64,000 nucleotides of DNA from Sphingomonas faeni (GCF_030817315.1 NZ_JAUSZF010000001.1:3429001-3493000); one strand, 5' to 3'; counted from the stretch's first letter, positions 1 to 8,489 are shown. Notes: a model not told the origin generated them from the letters alone. Made by a program: numbers and translations.

Positions 1-11
1 GGAGCAGAGGG

Positions 12-380
12 TCATCGTGCAATCACCGCAGCAACGATCGCCACGATCAACGACACCCCGGAGATACCCAGAGACAGGGAGGCAATAAGATTCGCTCGGT
101 GAGCGACGAGGCCCCCGCGCCGGGTCATCTCCGCATCCAGCAGCGCCTTGATGCTCATCGACGTTGGGCCGGAATTGCTCGATAGCATAGCCGCAAGATA
201 GGCGTGGCTGATGTCCTGCAACAGGATCGACTCTTCAAATGGGTTCCGGTCGCCATCCGCGAACATAAAATCACGATACGCTCGGTCGCCTTTCGTGGGC
301 ATATAGCGCGGTGCGCCGGTAGGTGGTGTGGCCATCTGGCCATGCTGTCGAACGCCACCGGACCTGTCCAGCGCCCTCAT
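12..380 (-). CDS. hypothetical protein with C-terminal membrane anchor
   Basis: I do not recognise a family. The 122-residue frame has a soluble, charged first two thirds and ends in a hydrophobic stretch (about residues 100-120, rich in Ile, Val and Ala) followed by a final Arg, so the protein is probably anchored in the inner membrane by its C terminus. The start is uncertain: in-frame ATGs at residues 1, 16 and 27 all lack a clear ribosome binding site. It lies at the left edge of the phage-like element and has the same orientation as the tail genes, so it may be a phage late or cargo gene. Confidence 0.5.
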   Translation of the reverse strand: MRALDRSGGVRQHGQMATPPTGAPRYMPTKGDRAYRDFMFADGDRNPFEESILLQDISHAYLAAMLSSNSGPTSMSIKALLDAEMTRRGGLVAHRANLIASLSLGISGVSLIVAIVAAVIAR

Positions 381-580
381 CTACGATCGCCACGGCACCG
401 TCTGGACGAGCCTCGCCTCGGCAATCCTGTTTACCCCTGTTTGCTTACCCCCATCGCGGTCCCTCGCGAGCGCTGGCCGGATCCTGAGCCGCGTCTCGAC
501 CTGATACTCTAGCGTATCAATACAGTATCAGGCCCTTAGCGCCATCTCGGTCACTAACGGCCTGGTACCGTCATTTTCGT

Positions 581-1111
581 TTACCGTGCCGGCAGATCGG
601 CCACGGCAATCTGCCTCAGAAACTCTTCAATATTGGCCTGAACAGACCTGCTGGCAGACTTGCGAGCTCTGTTTGCGCCGGAATAATCGGAGGCTTTTCC
701 GTCTGTCGTCACATCGGTCTTGAACACGGTCGCGCCGCTGTTCCGGTCGACCAGCTCGTACCGGGCCGTTGTGCGTGCGCCGTAGCCAAGCCCGCGAGAG
801 TCGAGTTCCAGTATCTTCACGATGAGAGAAACCTTCCGGGTGGAGTCGTCCCGAAACAGCGCCATGCGCACGAGCGAATCGTCTAGGGTGCTTTTCCAAA
901 GAGACGATACGTCAGCCTCTGCGCCGGCAGTGTTCATTTTGCCGACAGCCTCCTCTTTCGAAGCGACGGTCACGTTCGTCGATAGAAGGGCCGCGTCGAG
1001 CCGCTTGGTGCTTGGTGCAACATTGGCTGGTGAAAAGTTCAACGGAGCTACCGAGCATGCGGACAACAGCATAGCAGGCACAACCACCGCACAAAGCGCG
1101 TGAAATTTCAT
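581..1111 (-). CDS. predicted lipoprotein
   Basis: A 176-residue protein with a classical lipoprotein signal: Met-Lys, a hydrophobic core, then Leu-Leu-Ser-Ala-Cys with the lipidated Cys at residue 19. I placed the start at the ATG at 1111 because a GGGGGA ribosome binding site sits just upstream and the longer frame (to 1177) would put the signal peptide internally. The mature part has no motif I can name. The region around residues 110-140 (a beta-rich 'LIVKILELDSRGLGYG' pattern) resembles small conserved outer-membrane-associated lipoproteins. It is downstream of the tail-tip gene with a roughly 150 bp gap, so it could be phage cargo or a host gene. Confidence 0.75.
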   Translation of the reverse strand: MKFHALCAVVVPAMLLSACSVAPLNFSPANVAPSTKRLDAALLSTNVTVASKEEAVGKMNTAGAEADVSSLWKSTLDDSLVRMALFRDDSTRKVSLIVKILELDSRGLGYGARTTARYELVDRNSGATVFKTDVTTDGKASDYSGANRARKSASRSVQANIEEFLRQIAVADLPAR

Positions 1112-1265
1112 AGATCCCCCTTTTAATCTGCTGAAGTCAGCGGGCGGATTGGTCGCACGAGTCTGGAGCGCATGCAATCGCGCCTACCCGGTTGTCTGTT
1201 TCAGCCTTCGACGGGGGACGAGGCTTCGATCGCAGCGGCGTATCCCAGCGTCGCCACGCGTCTCA

Positions 1266-3425
1266 TCAGGTTACCGACGCGGCGACCGGGCCGATTGTAA
1301 TTGCCTCCAGCGCCGCGCCATCGGTGGCGACAATCCAATAGTTCCACGTGCCGGCCGCAACCATGTCCGTGACCAACTGGACTTGCCCTAACCCCCCGCC
1401 GTAGCTGTCGATGATCTTGGTGGCGGCTGAAAACGTAGCCGACGATCCGCGCCACACGTCGGACGCGAAAAAGCGAGAGTCGGTTGGGTTTTTCCAGGTC
1501 ACCTGCGCTTGCCCGATGCCACCCTGCACCGTCAGGTTCGTCGCAGGGGGCAGGACGGCAACAGTGGACAGGACAGAATACTCCCAGGCGGGTCCGCGTC
1601 CTGCGGTCGTCAGGTAGCGATAGCGGACGGTATAGTCCTCACCCTCCAGTAGGAGGTTGCTTACCGCCGTATCGTCGTTCACGGACATGGAAACCCACGG
1701 GTCGCTATCGCCTCCGGTGATGTCCGAAGTCAGGATATATTCGCCAAGGTATGTCGCGTCGTCACGAAGCGATGGCGGGAAGTCGATGCGGATCGCGCCG
1801 CCTGAGAGATAGACGTTCTCGCCAGCGATGGCTGGGTAAGAGACGACAGTGTCGCTGCCATCCACGACGGGCGCCGGCTGTTCCTCGCCGGCTAGGAGAG
1901 TCCACCGGCTCGGATCGATCGGAACCGCGCCGATGCTGGTGAAGATGCCGGCGTTGTCCAGTTCGACCGGCGTCGCGATCTCATAGATGCCGTCATAGAC
2001 GTTATCGTAACGGATCTCCACGATGCGCTCGCCGCGTGCCTGGAAACCCCGAAGGTTCACGACGGGCCCGATCTTGTGCTGCGGCTGCGACCGCATCCCA
2101 ATGCCCTTGGCCAGTCTCATAGCCTGGTTGTGGTTCTGACAGGCTTGAATATCCACGGTCAGGAACTTCGGTGTCGTCAGAGGGTCATAGTACAGTGGGT
2201 TCAGCCAAGCCGCCGACGCCTGCACCGTGTAGTTCGCTTTGGGTTCGGTATAGCGCACGATGACGCCGTGCGTGGCGCTTTCGCCGTCTTGCGCGCCGTA
2301 GGTCGAGCAAGTCATGATGTCGCGGTTGCGGGAGAACGACAGTTCGGGAGCATAGTAATGCCCGACGCGGAGCCACGACTTTCCCGCCTCGTCAAATACG
2401 ATCTGCCCGTCGCAGGCCCGCATGATCTCTAGCTCGGCATCCACGCGGCGTTTGCTGTCGACGATCGACACGCTCGCTTCGTACCGCGGCTGATCGCCTT
2501 CGATGCCGCTGACCGTCTCGTCGCAGTAGGTCGCCTGCTCAGCGATCCGCTGCCAGTTGATCGATCGCTCCGGCTTGTTGCGCCCGAACGGGTGGGTGCG
2601 GAACCAAGCCCAGATAAGAGCCGCGTTCTTCGTTGGCTTGTAAGTTGATCGGTTGCCCAAGGTCTGCGCCGGGTCGCGCGGGTCGTAGGCAGTGGCCCAT
2701 TCGCCCAACACGCTGACGGCAGGCTCGCCAAGGCCGAACGGTCCGCGCCAGCGGTATATCTTGTGGCGATGCTCCACCTTGAGGGCATCCATGCAAACGA
2801 CGGTAAACGTGGTTCCCGCCAGCTTATGTTCGGACGTCCACAGCGACGGGAAGGCCGCGTCCAGCTCAGCAATCCGGGGAGGGACCGGGTTCGTCTCGCT
2901 GTAGGTAGTCGTCCACAGCCTGATATATCCTTTACCCTGACCATCCGTGTCGGCTGGGTCCTTCTCCTTGTTCGTCTTGAGACGGAATTCATTTTGCGTG
3001 ACGTATCGATCGGCACCGACCGTCACAGGCTCATCGTCCAGAAAGTAACTATACGGCGCGTGCAGAATCTCTTCGCTATTGACGATGATGTACCAGAAGC
3101 GCCCCTGCGCATCGAACTCGCCAAAAACAGCGCCGCCACCCGATCGCGCCTCGCCCGCGTTGAGCCATCGGGGCGGGTTCGGGATTTTGACGTTTGTCTT
3201 GCCCGCCTCCATCGACGGCGCGCGCGAACCGCCGCCCAAGATCGTCCCGATCGCAAAGGCGCCGGCTGCAATGATGGTCGCGCCGATCGCGCTAATGACG
3301 AACGCGTTACCGGCCGCGCCAATCGATCCAGCGAGCGATGCCGCCCACCCGCCGCCAATACCCCCGGTGTAATAGGTGAGGGCGGCGATCGCGACGAGCG
3401 CGACCAGCTTCTTGAGAAAGCCCAT
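1266..3425 (-). CDS. phage tail-tip / host-specificity protein (J-like)
   Basis: A 719-residue protein expected to form the tip of a siphophage tail and contact the host receptor. The N terminus (about residues 5-65) is Gly/Ala-rich and hydrophobic, as is common in J-like proteins of alphaproteobacterial phages. The middle (about 150-480) matches the general pattern of the phage tail-tip attachment domain, including a segment near residue 340 reading as 'EIMRACDGQIVFDEAGKSW'. The last 95 residues look like a fibronectin type III fold. Its ATG shares one base with the stop of the preceding gene (TGATG at 3425), so the two are translationally coupled. At 719 residues it is shorter than lambda J (over 1,100). 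No tape-measure or capsid gene is nearby. Confidence 0.8.
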   Translation of the reverse strand: MGFLKKLVALVAIAALTYYTGGIGGGWAASLAGSIGAAGNAFVISAIGATIIAAGAFAIGTILGGGSRAPSMEAGKTNVKIPNPPRWLNAGEARSGGGAVFGEFDAQGRFWYIIVNSEEILHAPYSYFLDDEPVTVGADRYVTQNEFRLKTNKEKDPADTDGQGKGYIRLWTTTYSETNPVPPRIAELDAAFPSLWTSEHKLAGTTFTVVCMDALKVEHRHKIYRWRGPFGLGEPAVSVLGEWATAYDPRDPAQTLGNRSTYKPTKNAALIWAWFRTHPFGRNKPERSINWQRIAEQATYCDETVSGIEGDQPRYEASVSIVDSKRRVDAELEIMRACDGQIVFDEAGKSWLRVGHYYAPELSFSRNRDIMTCSTYGAQDGESATHGVIVRYTEPKANYTVQASAAWLNPLYYDPLTTPKFLTVDIQACQNHNQAMRLAKGIGMRSQPQHKIGPVVNLRGFQARGERIVEIRYDNVYDGIYEIATPVELDNAGIFTSIGAVPIDPSRWTLLAGEEQPAPVVDGSDTVVSYPAIAGENVYLSGGAIRIDFPPSLRDDATYLGEYILTSDITGGDSDPWVSMSVNDDTAVSNLLLEGEDYTVRYRYLTTAGRGPAWEYSVLSTVAVLPPATNLTVQGGIGQAQVTWKNPTDSRFFASDVWRGSSATFSAATKIIDSYGGGLGQVQLVTDMVAAGTWNYWIVATDGAALEAITIGPVAASVT

Positions 3426-4090
3426 CAGGGGATCTGATACGTGCGGTTTGCAAGGCCAGCGACAAACTCACATCCGCGGTCAAGCGGGACGCCCAGCTGT
3501 GCGGCGCGGCGCTTCTGCATGGTGTCCTCATAGGTGCGGTCCGGCGTTTCACTGCGCCCGTCGTTGTTGTCTTTGGCTGTGATCGTCACCTGGTAGTTTT
3601 TAGTGACGGTTCCCGCGCTCGATCGCTGCACCGTCTCCGAAAACTTCGGCGAGAACATCACCAGTTCTTTGTAAAACGAAAGTGGCGTATCGGGGCGGAC
3701 GCCCTCGCCCTCGACAAACAGAACGAGGTAGCAAGTTAGGGTTCGTCCGAATACGTTGCCCTGCTCCGACTTGAGCCCGTTATATAGCTCGTTGATCTCC
3801 AACTCTTTTCCGGGAAGCGTCGGGATGTTGAACGAGAAGTTGTAAGTCGCGCTGGTGCCGTCTCGCCCGTCCTGAAGGCTTGGCGTCTTGTGAATGTTGG
3901 CGCCATTGCCATCAATGGTCCCCATCCATTCGCGGCCCTTGCTGTCGGTGAAGGTGCCCTGTCCGTCCCACAGATAGACAGGCTCGGTCTTGAAGTCATA
4001 GAGCCAGCATTTGCGAACGCACGCCACGATGTCCGTAACGTCTTCGGCCTTGCCCATGACTTCGTCGATTTGATCGTAAAATGCGCTCAT
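3425..4090 (-). CDS. phage tail assembly protein (putative)
   Basis: A 221-residue protein lying directly upstream of the J-like gene and overlapping its neighbours at both ends by 1-4 nt, so it is part of the tail-tip cassette. The sequence has the mixed beta-strand character of a tail structural protein, with no signal peptide and no membrane segment, but I cannot assign a named family with confidence. Position between a small protein and the tail-tip gene suggests a tail-tip connector or minor tail component. That role is inference from gene order only. Confidence 0.6.
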   Translation of the reverse strand: MSAFYDQIDEVMGKAEDVTDIVACVRKCWLYDFKTEPVYLWDGQGTFTDSKGREWMGTIDGNGANIHKTPSLQDGRDGTSATYNFSFNIPTLPGKELEINELYNGLKSEQGNVFGRTLTCYLVLFVEGEGVRPDTPLSFYKELVMFSPKFSETVQRSSAGTVTKNYQVTITAKDNNDGRSETPDRTYEDTMQKRRAAQLGVPLDRGCEFVAGLANRTYQIP

Positions 4091-4338
4091 TGCGGCACCG
4101 TCAAAACGGTGGCTATGGCCGACTGGTCGACGGCCCTCGCATAAACCGCGACGCCCGCGTTCACCTGCGTCCGGTGCAAGGCGCCTTTGCGGAGAGCCGG
4201 CATGATCGACGCCCCGAAACCAGGCGTCTTGATGCTGGTGCAGAACGAGCCAGCCTTCGACCGGATGTCGACGTTATCGATTCCACCGGGTGCAACGATC
4301 TGCGTCCACTCGTCTGGCGTAAGCGTAAAATCAGCCAT
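4087..4338 (-). CDS. small phage structural protein (putative)
   Basis: An 83-residue protein at the head of the three-gene tail-tip cassette. I chose the ATG at 4338 because a GGGGGA ribosome binding site lies 6-11 bases upstream, whereas the extra 32 residues of the longer frame look noncoding. The stop overlaps the start of the next gene (ATGA, 4087-4090). The product is Ala/Val-rich with regularly spaced Thr and Ile, compatible with a small beta-sheet tail protein. No family recognised. The 150 bases upstream (4339-4490) contain the likely promoter of the cassette, but no sigma-70 boxes are clear. Confidence 0.6.
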   Translation of the reverse strand: MADFTLTPDEWTQIVAPGGIDNVDIRSKAGSFCTSIKTPGFGASIMPALRKGALHRTQVNAGVAVYARAVDQSAIATVLTVPQ

Positions 4339-4490
4339 GCTAATCCCCCGAGTAATCGTTCTTGTGATCGATCGTGCAGCCACAGCCGCCGGCGCATAAG
4401 CGCATGTCACTCTGGAGATCAGCCTCGGCCCCACATTAATACGTCATAAAACGGATAATGTAAGCACTATAGTTACAACACGGAGCAACT

Positions 4491-4682
4491 TTAAGTCTTT
4501 TGCTGTCGATGTCCGCTATCTCGGTCGTTGTGCCGCCAGTCCCCCTCGCGGTGCGCCCCTGCGATCAGATCGGCCACTGCCCAAATCGCCGCGTCCCGAG
4601 CCTCTGATAGCTGCTGGAAGGCCGCGGGCCAGTCGGCACGGCGCTCGGCCCCGACAGGGTCGAGGGGAAATTGCGTGGCCAT
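4491..4682 (-). CDS. possible small hypothetical protein
   Basis: A 63-codon frame with plausible composition (helical, Ala and Asp/Glu/Arg rich, a Trp-containing centre) between the tail-tip cassette and a divergently oriented membrane gene. There is no good ribosome binding site before the ATG and no family resemblance that I can see. Small helical proteins of this kind are common in phage accessory regions, but the evidence is only the open frame and the lack of any better gene on either strand. Confidence 0.3.
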   Translation of the reverse strand: MATQFPLDPVGAERRADWPAAFQQLSEARDAAIWAVADLIAGAHREGDWRHNDRDSGHRQQKT

Positions 4683-4775
4683 GTCGCAATATTCTCGTGC
4701 CGGGAAAGGGCTGCTACCGCCGTCAACGCGGCGCGCGTATGCTATGCTAGCGCGGGGCGGCTCGAGGACGATGTT

Positions 4776-5342
4776 GTGCGGGACAAGTTTGTAGAATTGG
4801 CGTTGCTGGGCGTGACTGCGGGCGGCGCCGGTGCGGCGATCGTGATCCTGATCAATCTCGGCTTTAAAAGCGAAGATGTGTTCGCATTCTCAGGTGCATT
4901 GATCGGCGCCGCCGGAACCGTGGCTGGCGCTGCATGGGTTACAGATCGCACTGCGACGAAAGAACAGCGCAAGGAGCAGTCGTTGATCCGCGCGGACTTG
5001 GCTACGTTGCTTGACGCTTCCGAAACGGCATTGAACCGCTACCCGAACGACACGGCGTGGACAGATGAGTGGCGCTCGTCGATTTACGCTCTGGGAGACA
5101 TAGCTAGCGGCACTGCACGCTTCCTCGACGAAGTGATTGGCCATGCTCGTACGCTCGACTTTTCACAGCGGGAAACCATCAAGGACGCGCGGAAAGAGAT
5201 CGGATATTTTGTCGGCTTTTACGACGATGTGTTCAATAATGAGGAGGATCTCAATCCGATGGACGAGAGAGAATGGCCGGGAATGATAAAGGGCATGGTC
5301 ACTGCCACCGGCACGGCCCTCGGGACACTGAAGATAAGGTAG
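4776..5342 (+). CDS. two-helix membrane protein of unknown function
   Basis: The only plus-strand gene in the phage-like element. I place the start at the GTG at 4776, preceded by GAGGA at good spacing, giving 188 residues. The longer frame from 4671 adds a stretch that looks noncoding. Two hydrophobic segments (about residues 5-27 and 35-55) are followed by a charged, helical cytoplasmic-looking domain with many Asp/Glu/Arg. No catalytic motif is visible. Opposite orientation to all neighbours suggests an independently expressed cargo ('moron') gene. Such lone membrane proteins sometimes act in superinfection exclusion, but nothing in this sequence proves that. Confidence 0.65.
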   Translation: MRDKFVELALLGVTAGGAGAAIVILINLGFKSEDVFAFSGALIGAAGTVAGAAWVTDRTATKEQRKEQSLIRADLATLLDASETALNRYPNDTAWTDEWRSSIYALGDIASGTARFLDEVIGHARTLDFSQRETIKDARKEIGYFVGFYDDVFNNEEDLNPMDEREWPGMIKGMVTATGTALGTLKIR

Positions 5343-5361
5343 ATTAGTCGGTACGTCGGAT

Positions 5362-5619
5362 TCATTCACTAGGGAAGCCATCTAGTTGGACATGCCTTCC
5401 GCTACTCAACCTATACCACCCATTGCGGAATGTGCCGTCCCGCCGGTGGTTCTCAGGCGCGCCGCTCCGGCCGGTCGGTGCCCAGACCCAATCCTGACCG
5501 TAGATGTTCCGTGTATAGACGGCAGGGAACGAACCCCGTTCTGTCACCAACGTACCCCGGCCGATCACTACAGTCGTTGGGTGCAACGTCGATTCGAACT
5601 GACCGCGCCAGTCCGTCAT
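5362..5619 (-). CDS. hypothetical phage protein
   Basis: An 85-residue, Trp/Tyr/Arg-rich soluble protein. Its ATG overlaps the TGA of the upstream HGG-motif gene (ATGA at 5616-5619), which supports it being translated from the same message. No known domain recognised. It converges on the plus-strand membrane gene, leaving only 19 bases between the two stops. Confidence 0.55.
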   Translation of the reverse strand: MTDWRGQFESTLHPTTVVIGRGTLVTERGSFPAVYTRNIYGQDWVWAPTGRSGAPENHRRDGTFRNGWYRLSSGRHVQLDGFPSE

Positions 5620-5993
5620 GGGCGTCGCTCATCCCATGCCTCGTGACGATCGGGCGCCCACCGCTTCGCAAGATTAGCCAGCGCTCGAGATTGCCCTGCA
5701 GCAGACCGCGGCCCCGTGGACATACCACCATGAAACTTGCACCGACCATTGAGCATGAGGTCGGTACGCTTGCAGGGCTCTCCCTGCCGGTTCCTGGTGC
5801 CGCAAGGTAAGCCCCGAAGCTTGTTAGGGAAGGGCGGGTAGGCTGGTGGCCTGGGGTTCCGAGTGGCTCCCCCGCTTTCAATGAACGCGTTGCATGCGGC
5901 TTCATACGCTTGTGACAATCGGGAACATTCCTCGAAATGATGGCGCCAGAACCGCCGCAAGCGGACACTCTCACGCGGGTCCAATGTCAACAT
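5616..5993 (-). CDS. HGG-motif protein with putative CCCH zinc knuckle
   Basis: A 125-residue protein with the pattern Cys-x9-Cys-x10-Cys-x2-His-Gly-Gly followed by Met-Ser-Thr-Gly-Pro. The HGGxSTGP signature is a recognised conserved motif of small uncharacterised phage and mobile-element proteins in alphaproteobacteria. The three Cys and one His could bind zinc, which is inference from spacing alone. Downstream of the motif the chain is basic (Arg/Lys-rich), fitting nucleic-acid contact. It overlaps the next gene by 4 nt. A second protein with the same motif is encoded immediately upstream (6040-6294). Confidence 0.7.
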   Translation of the reverse strand: MLTLDPRESVRLRRFWRHHFEECSRLSQAYEAACNAFIESGGATRNPRPPAYPPFPNKLRGLPCGTRNRQGEPCKRTDLMLNGRCKFHGGMSTGPRSAAGQSRALANLAKRWAPDRHEAWDERRP

Positions 5994-6039
5994 TTGTCAG
6001 CCCTCCATGGGGTTCGGATCGAGAGGACCTGAAGCCGCA

Positions 6040-6294
6040 TCAGCGTATCTCGTCCGCCAACTCCCGCCATTCCCGCCGGATGGCCGCCGCTGCCCTCCGA
6101 GCATCAAGATATGCCCGACTGTAGAGTCCATGCTTCAGCGCGTTGCTATTCCCTTGCGGCGGTCCTGGACTTAGCCCGCCGTGCAGCCGGCACCTTCCGT
6201 TTGGCATGGACGGGGAGCGGCACAGCGTCCCCGAGCGGGTTCGGGCTTGGCAGCGCCGAGCTTGGCGCAGCGAGTCCGGCTGCTGGCATTTCAT
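6040..6294 (-). CDS. second HGG-motif protein, overlapping the upstream gene out of frame
   Basis: An 84-residue protein starting at the ATG at 6294. It carries Cys-x9-Cys-x9-Cys-x2-His-Gly-Gly, then Leu-Ser-Pro-Gly-Pro and an Asn-Ala-Leu-Lys-His-Gly-Leu-Tyr stretch typical of this family, then a basic helical tail. Its first 50 codons, including the whole Cys/His motif, lie inside the 3' end of the gene ending at 6146 but in a different frame, a 149 bp coding overlap. Both frames look real: this one has the family motif, the other keeps a continuous reading frame with normal codon bias. The ribosome binding site is not obvious, so translation may depend on the upstream gene. Confidence 0.65.
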   Translation of the reverse strand: MKCQQPDSLRQARRCQARTRSGTLCRSPSMPNGRCRLHGGLSPGPPQGNSNALKHGLYSRAYLDARRAAAAIRREWRELADEIR

Positions 6295-6946
6295 GGGGTA
6301 GAACCTCGCTTTTTCCGTGTGCCCCCGGTCCCCCCGGGTGGTAATTGACGTCGCCGACGATCGCCTGGCCGCCCGGGTGCACGGTGACGTGCTCAACACG
6401 CACGGTCTGCTGCCCCTTGCCGCGCATTCGGGCAAGCGCTTCGATCTGCGCGGTAAAGGTCCGCTGCAGCTTCACTGCCAGGTTGCCGTACAGTTGGAGC
6501 TGGTCGGTGCGGGTCGTGCTTTTGGCGCGGCAGAGCATGGCCATCGACAAGGAATGGCAGCCCACCATCTGCGTCGCCAATGCACCCTCGAGTTCATCCT
6601 GAGGATCGATCGCGCCCAGCATCGCCAACGCTGCGTTTATGCCGAACACGTTCGGGTCGGTTCCCGGTGCAGTTCCTGCGGTAGCCACCTCTAGCGAGTT
6701 AAGCTGCTGAATCAGAAACGACGTCGACGAGGTCCCCAAGGACGACATCAGCCATGCCGAGTGACCCGCGGCGTCAGAATGGGTCGCTGCCATCTGCCGC
6801 GTTCCACTTTCGCTCTCTTCTACTTCCATGAACGGGCGGAGAGGTAGGGCATCGCGCTTGGCTTGCGCTTGTTCGATAGCCTGACTGGTCCTTGGACCGG
6901 GCGCCGCCTTCACAGGGCTACGCTCTTCGGATTTGCGTTTCGTCAT
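6146..6946 (-). CDS. conserved phage protein (QTVRVEHV-type), function unknown
   Basis: A 266-residue protein with the segment Gly-Gln-Gln-Thr-Val-Arg-Val-Glu-His-Val followed by His-Pro-Gly-Gly-Gln-Ala-Ile-Val-Gly, a pattern I know from uncharacterised alphaproteobacterial proteins that often sit beside HGG-motif genes. The central region (about 60-190) is predicted mostly helical. The N terminus is charged and the C terminus is Pro/Ala/Arg-rich and probably disordered. The start at 6946 has an AGAGAGGAA ribosome binding site. The 3' end overlaps the next gene by 149 bp. About 100 bases separate it from the helicase gene upstream. Confidence 0.65.
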   Translation of the reverse strand: MTKRKSEERSPVKAAPGPRTSQAIEQAQAKRDALPLRPFMEVEESESGTRQMAATHSDAAGHSAWLMSSLGTSSTSFLIQQLNSLEVATAGTAPGTDPNVFGINAALAMLGAIDPQDELEGALATQMVGCHSLSMAMLCRAKSTTRTDQLQLYGNLAVKLQRTFTAQIEALARMRGKGQQTVRVEHVTVHPGGQAIVGDVNYHPGGPGAHGKSEVLPHEMPAAGLAAPSSALPSPNPLGDAVPLPVHAKRKVPAARRAKSRTAARE

Positions 6947-7049
6947 GCTGCTGTTCCTCTCTCAGCTCGCGATATGATCGGGATTAAATCGGGGCCGCTG
7001 CGTTGCGCTCGACCTATTGACGCTATTGGCATGGCCCCCGCTCGAGCCC

Positions 7050-8489
7050 TCAAAACACGGTCCTCGACATGTCACGCGGAGCGGGCTCCAAAGCCGGATT
7101 GCCTGCGACGTTGCGGTCGGTCTTTTCACCCCCGCTATCTGCTATTGCTACACCCCCTCCCTTTAAGGGGGAGGGGTGTAGCGTAGCGCTCGATGGCTCT
7201 GCTGCTACACCTTGCGATGCTACACCCCGCGCAGGTGTAGCAGAGAGGTCATCCGCGGCCCTTCCGACCACCACATACTTCTTCATCTGGCGGTTGCCGT
7301 CCTTGCGTTCCTCGACCCGTAAAACGTCGTTTTCGATCCATTCGGTGAGCATCCGAATGATCCGCGCCTTGTCGCCCTTGTCGGCAACGTTAGCCCCCAG
7401 CACGTCAGCAACGGCGATCCCGGCCCAATCCGTCGCGGAGTGGTGTGCCTTGTATTCCCCGCTAGCGATTACGGCCTGGACCCGGCGCAGATGCTCGACA
7501 GAGACGCCCTCAAATGCGTCAGGCGGCGACCACGGAATGACCACGCCCATATTGTCGCCGTCGTCGTTCGCCCCGTTGCCGAGGGATACGGAGGCCATGG
7601 TGTACCAGTCGGAGGCATCGGACGGCGGCGCACGGTTGTTCTTGTCGTCGTAGGTCCGGAAGTACCGGCGCCTCTTCTCGTCCTCGATGCCATATCGTTT
7701 CGCCTCTTGCTCGCTCATGCGGTTGAGGACGAGGACCGACCGGCAGGCGTTGATAAGCGCAACGGCACCGCGGCCCGAAAGCGCCGTAACCTCCGCTGCG
7801 CCAGCCTTGCTGACGTGGTGCGCCAGGCCGATCCCGCACTTGGCGTTCTTCGCAACCATCGCCCACTCCTTGGCTATGGTGTCGATCTCCATATTGTCGT
7901 TCTCGTTCGCGGAATGTGACGACACGAAGGGATCGACGTGGAGATAGTCGCAGCCGCGGGCCAGCAGCTCGTCCGTCAGACCAGCGACCAGCGGGCGGTT
8001 GATCAAGAACCCTTCCGCCGCGGTCGACGTTGCAAGCTTTAGGATTGCCCCCTCGAGCGCGCTGTCTACGAACAGGCGATCGCGGATATGCTCAGGTCCG
8101 ATCGACCAGTGCTTGCACGCCGCCTGGATGATGCGCGACAGTTCCTCGCCGTCGTCCTCCAGGTTCCACAGCCAGACCCGCTTGGGACCGCCCGGGACTT
8201 CCTGCCCAAGCAGGTTACGGCCCGTCGCCATTGCGAGCGCCTCACCGACACTCAGGATGGTCTTGCCGGCGGCACCAGGTGCAAGGATCGCACGGACATG
8301 CCCACGCTGAATGGACCGGCCATAAACCCACTCGCGGGGCTTGATCGTGGTCGGGTCGCGCCAGACGTAGGGCGTGGCGACGACCTTGACGGGTTCGGGC
8401 TTTGGCTTTTGAGCGCCGCCGCCGATCATCGGGGTGGGACAGAACGGGCGGGCATCTTCGTAGCTCGCCTGCATCGCGGTGGCGTTCAT
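7050..8489 (-). CDS. RepA-like AAA family ATPase / replicative helicase
   Basis: A 479-residue RecA-fold ATPase of the AAA_25/RepA type, expected to unwind DNA during replication of the element. A Walker A motif (Ala-Pro-Gly-Ala-Ala-Gly-Lys-Thr) lies near residue 70, followed by a Walker B-like 'VWLWNLEDDGEELSR' strand near residue 110 and a His-His switch region ('GLAHHVSK'). The C-terminal 60 residues are low-complexity and are encoded by a cluster of repeated octamers (see 7147-7241). The gene overlaps the primase gene by 4 nt (ATGA, 8486-8489), so helicase and primase are made from one message, as in P4-like and other integrative elements. Confidence 0.85.
   Translation of the reverse strand: MNATAMQASYEDARPFCPTPMIGGGAQKPKPEPVKVVATPYVWRDPTTIKPREWVYGRSIQRGHVRAILAPGAAGKTILSVGEALAMATGRNLLGQEVPGGPKRVWLWNLEDDGEELSRIIQAACKHWSIGPEHIRDRLFVDSALEGAILKLATSTAAEGFLINRPLVAGLTDELLARGCDYLHVDPFVSSHSANENDNMEIDTIAKEWAMVAKNAKCGIGLAHHVSKAGAAEVTALSGRGAVALINACRSVLVLNRMSEQEAKRYGIEDEKRRRYFRTYDDKNNRAPPSDASDWYTMASVSLGNGANDDGDNMGVVIPWSPPDAFEGVSVEHLRRVQAVIASGEYKAHHSATDWAGIAVADVLGANVADKGDKARIIRMLTEWIENDVLRVEERKDGNRQMKKYVVVGRAADDLSATPARGVASQGVAAEPSSATLHPSPLKGGGVAIADSGGEKTDRNVAGNPALEPAPRDMSRTVF
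7147..7241. repeat. iteron-like cluster of GCTACACC octamers (candidate origin)
   Basis: Five copies of the octamer GCTACACC or its complement lie in 95 bp: 7147-7154, 7175-7182 (inverted), 7204-7211, 7219-7226 and 7234-7241 (inverted). Two pairs form hairpins, one with a 10-bp arm (7147-7156 with 7173-7182) enclosing a C-rich/G-rich tract. The cluster sits inside the 3' coding part of the helicase gene and is translated as Gly-Val-Ala repeats. Location in a replication gene suggests an origin or Rep binding site, which is inference. A generic intergenic palindrome that invaded the gene tail is an alternative. Confidence 0.6.

Noticed and set aside
490..520. Inverted GATAC/GTATC motif near the lipoprotein gene
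   Set aside because: Short, imperfect and not placed before a credible start; a similar string near 15390 is not related by context.
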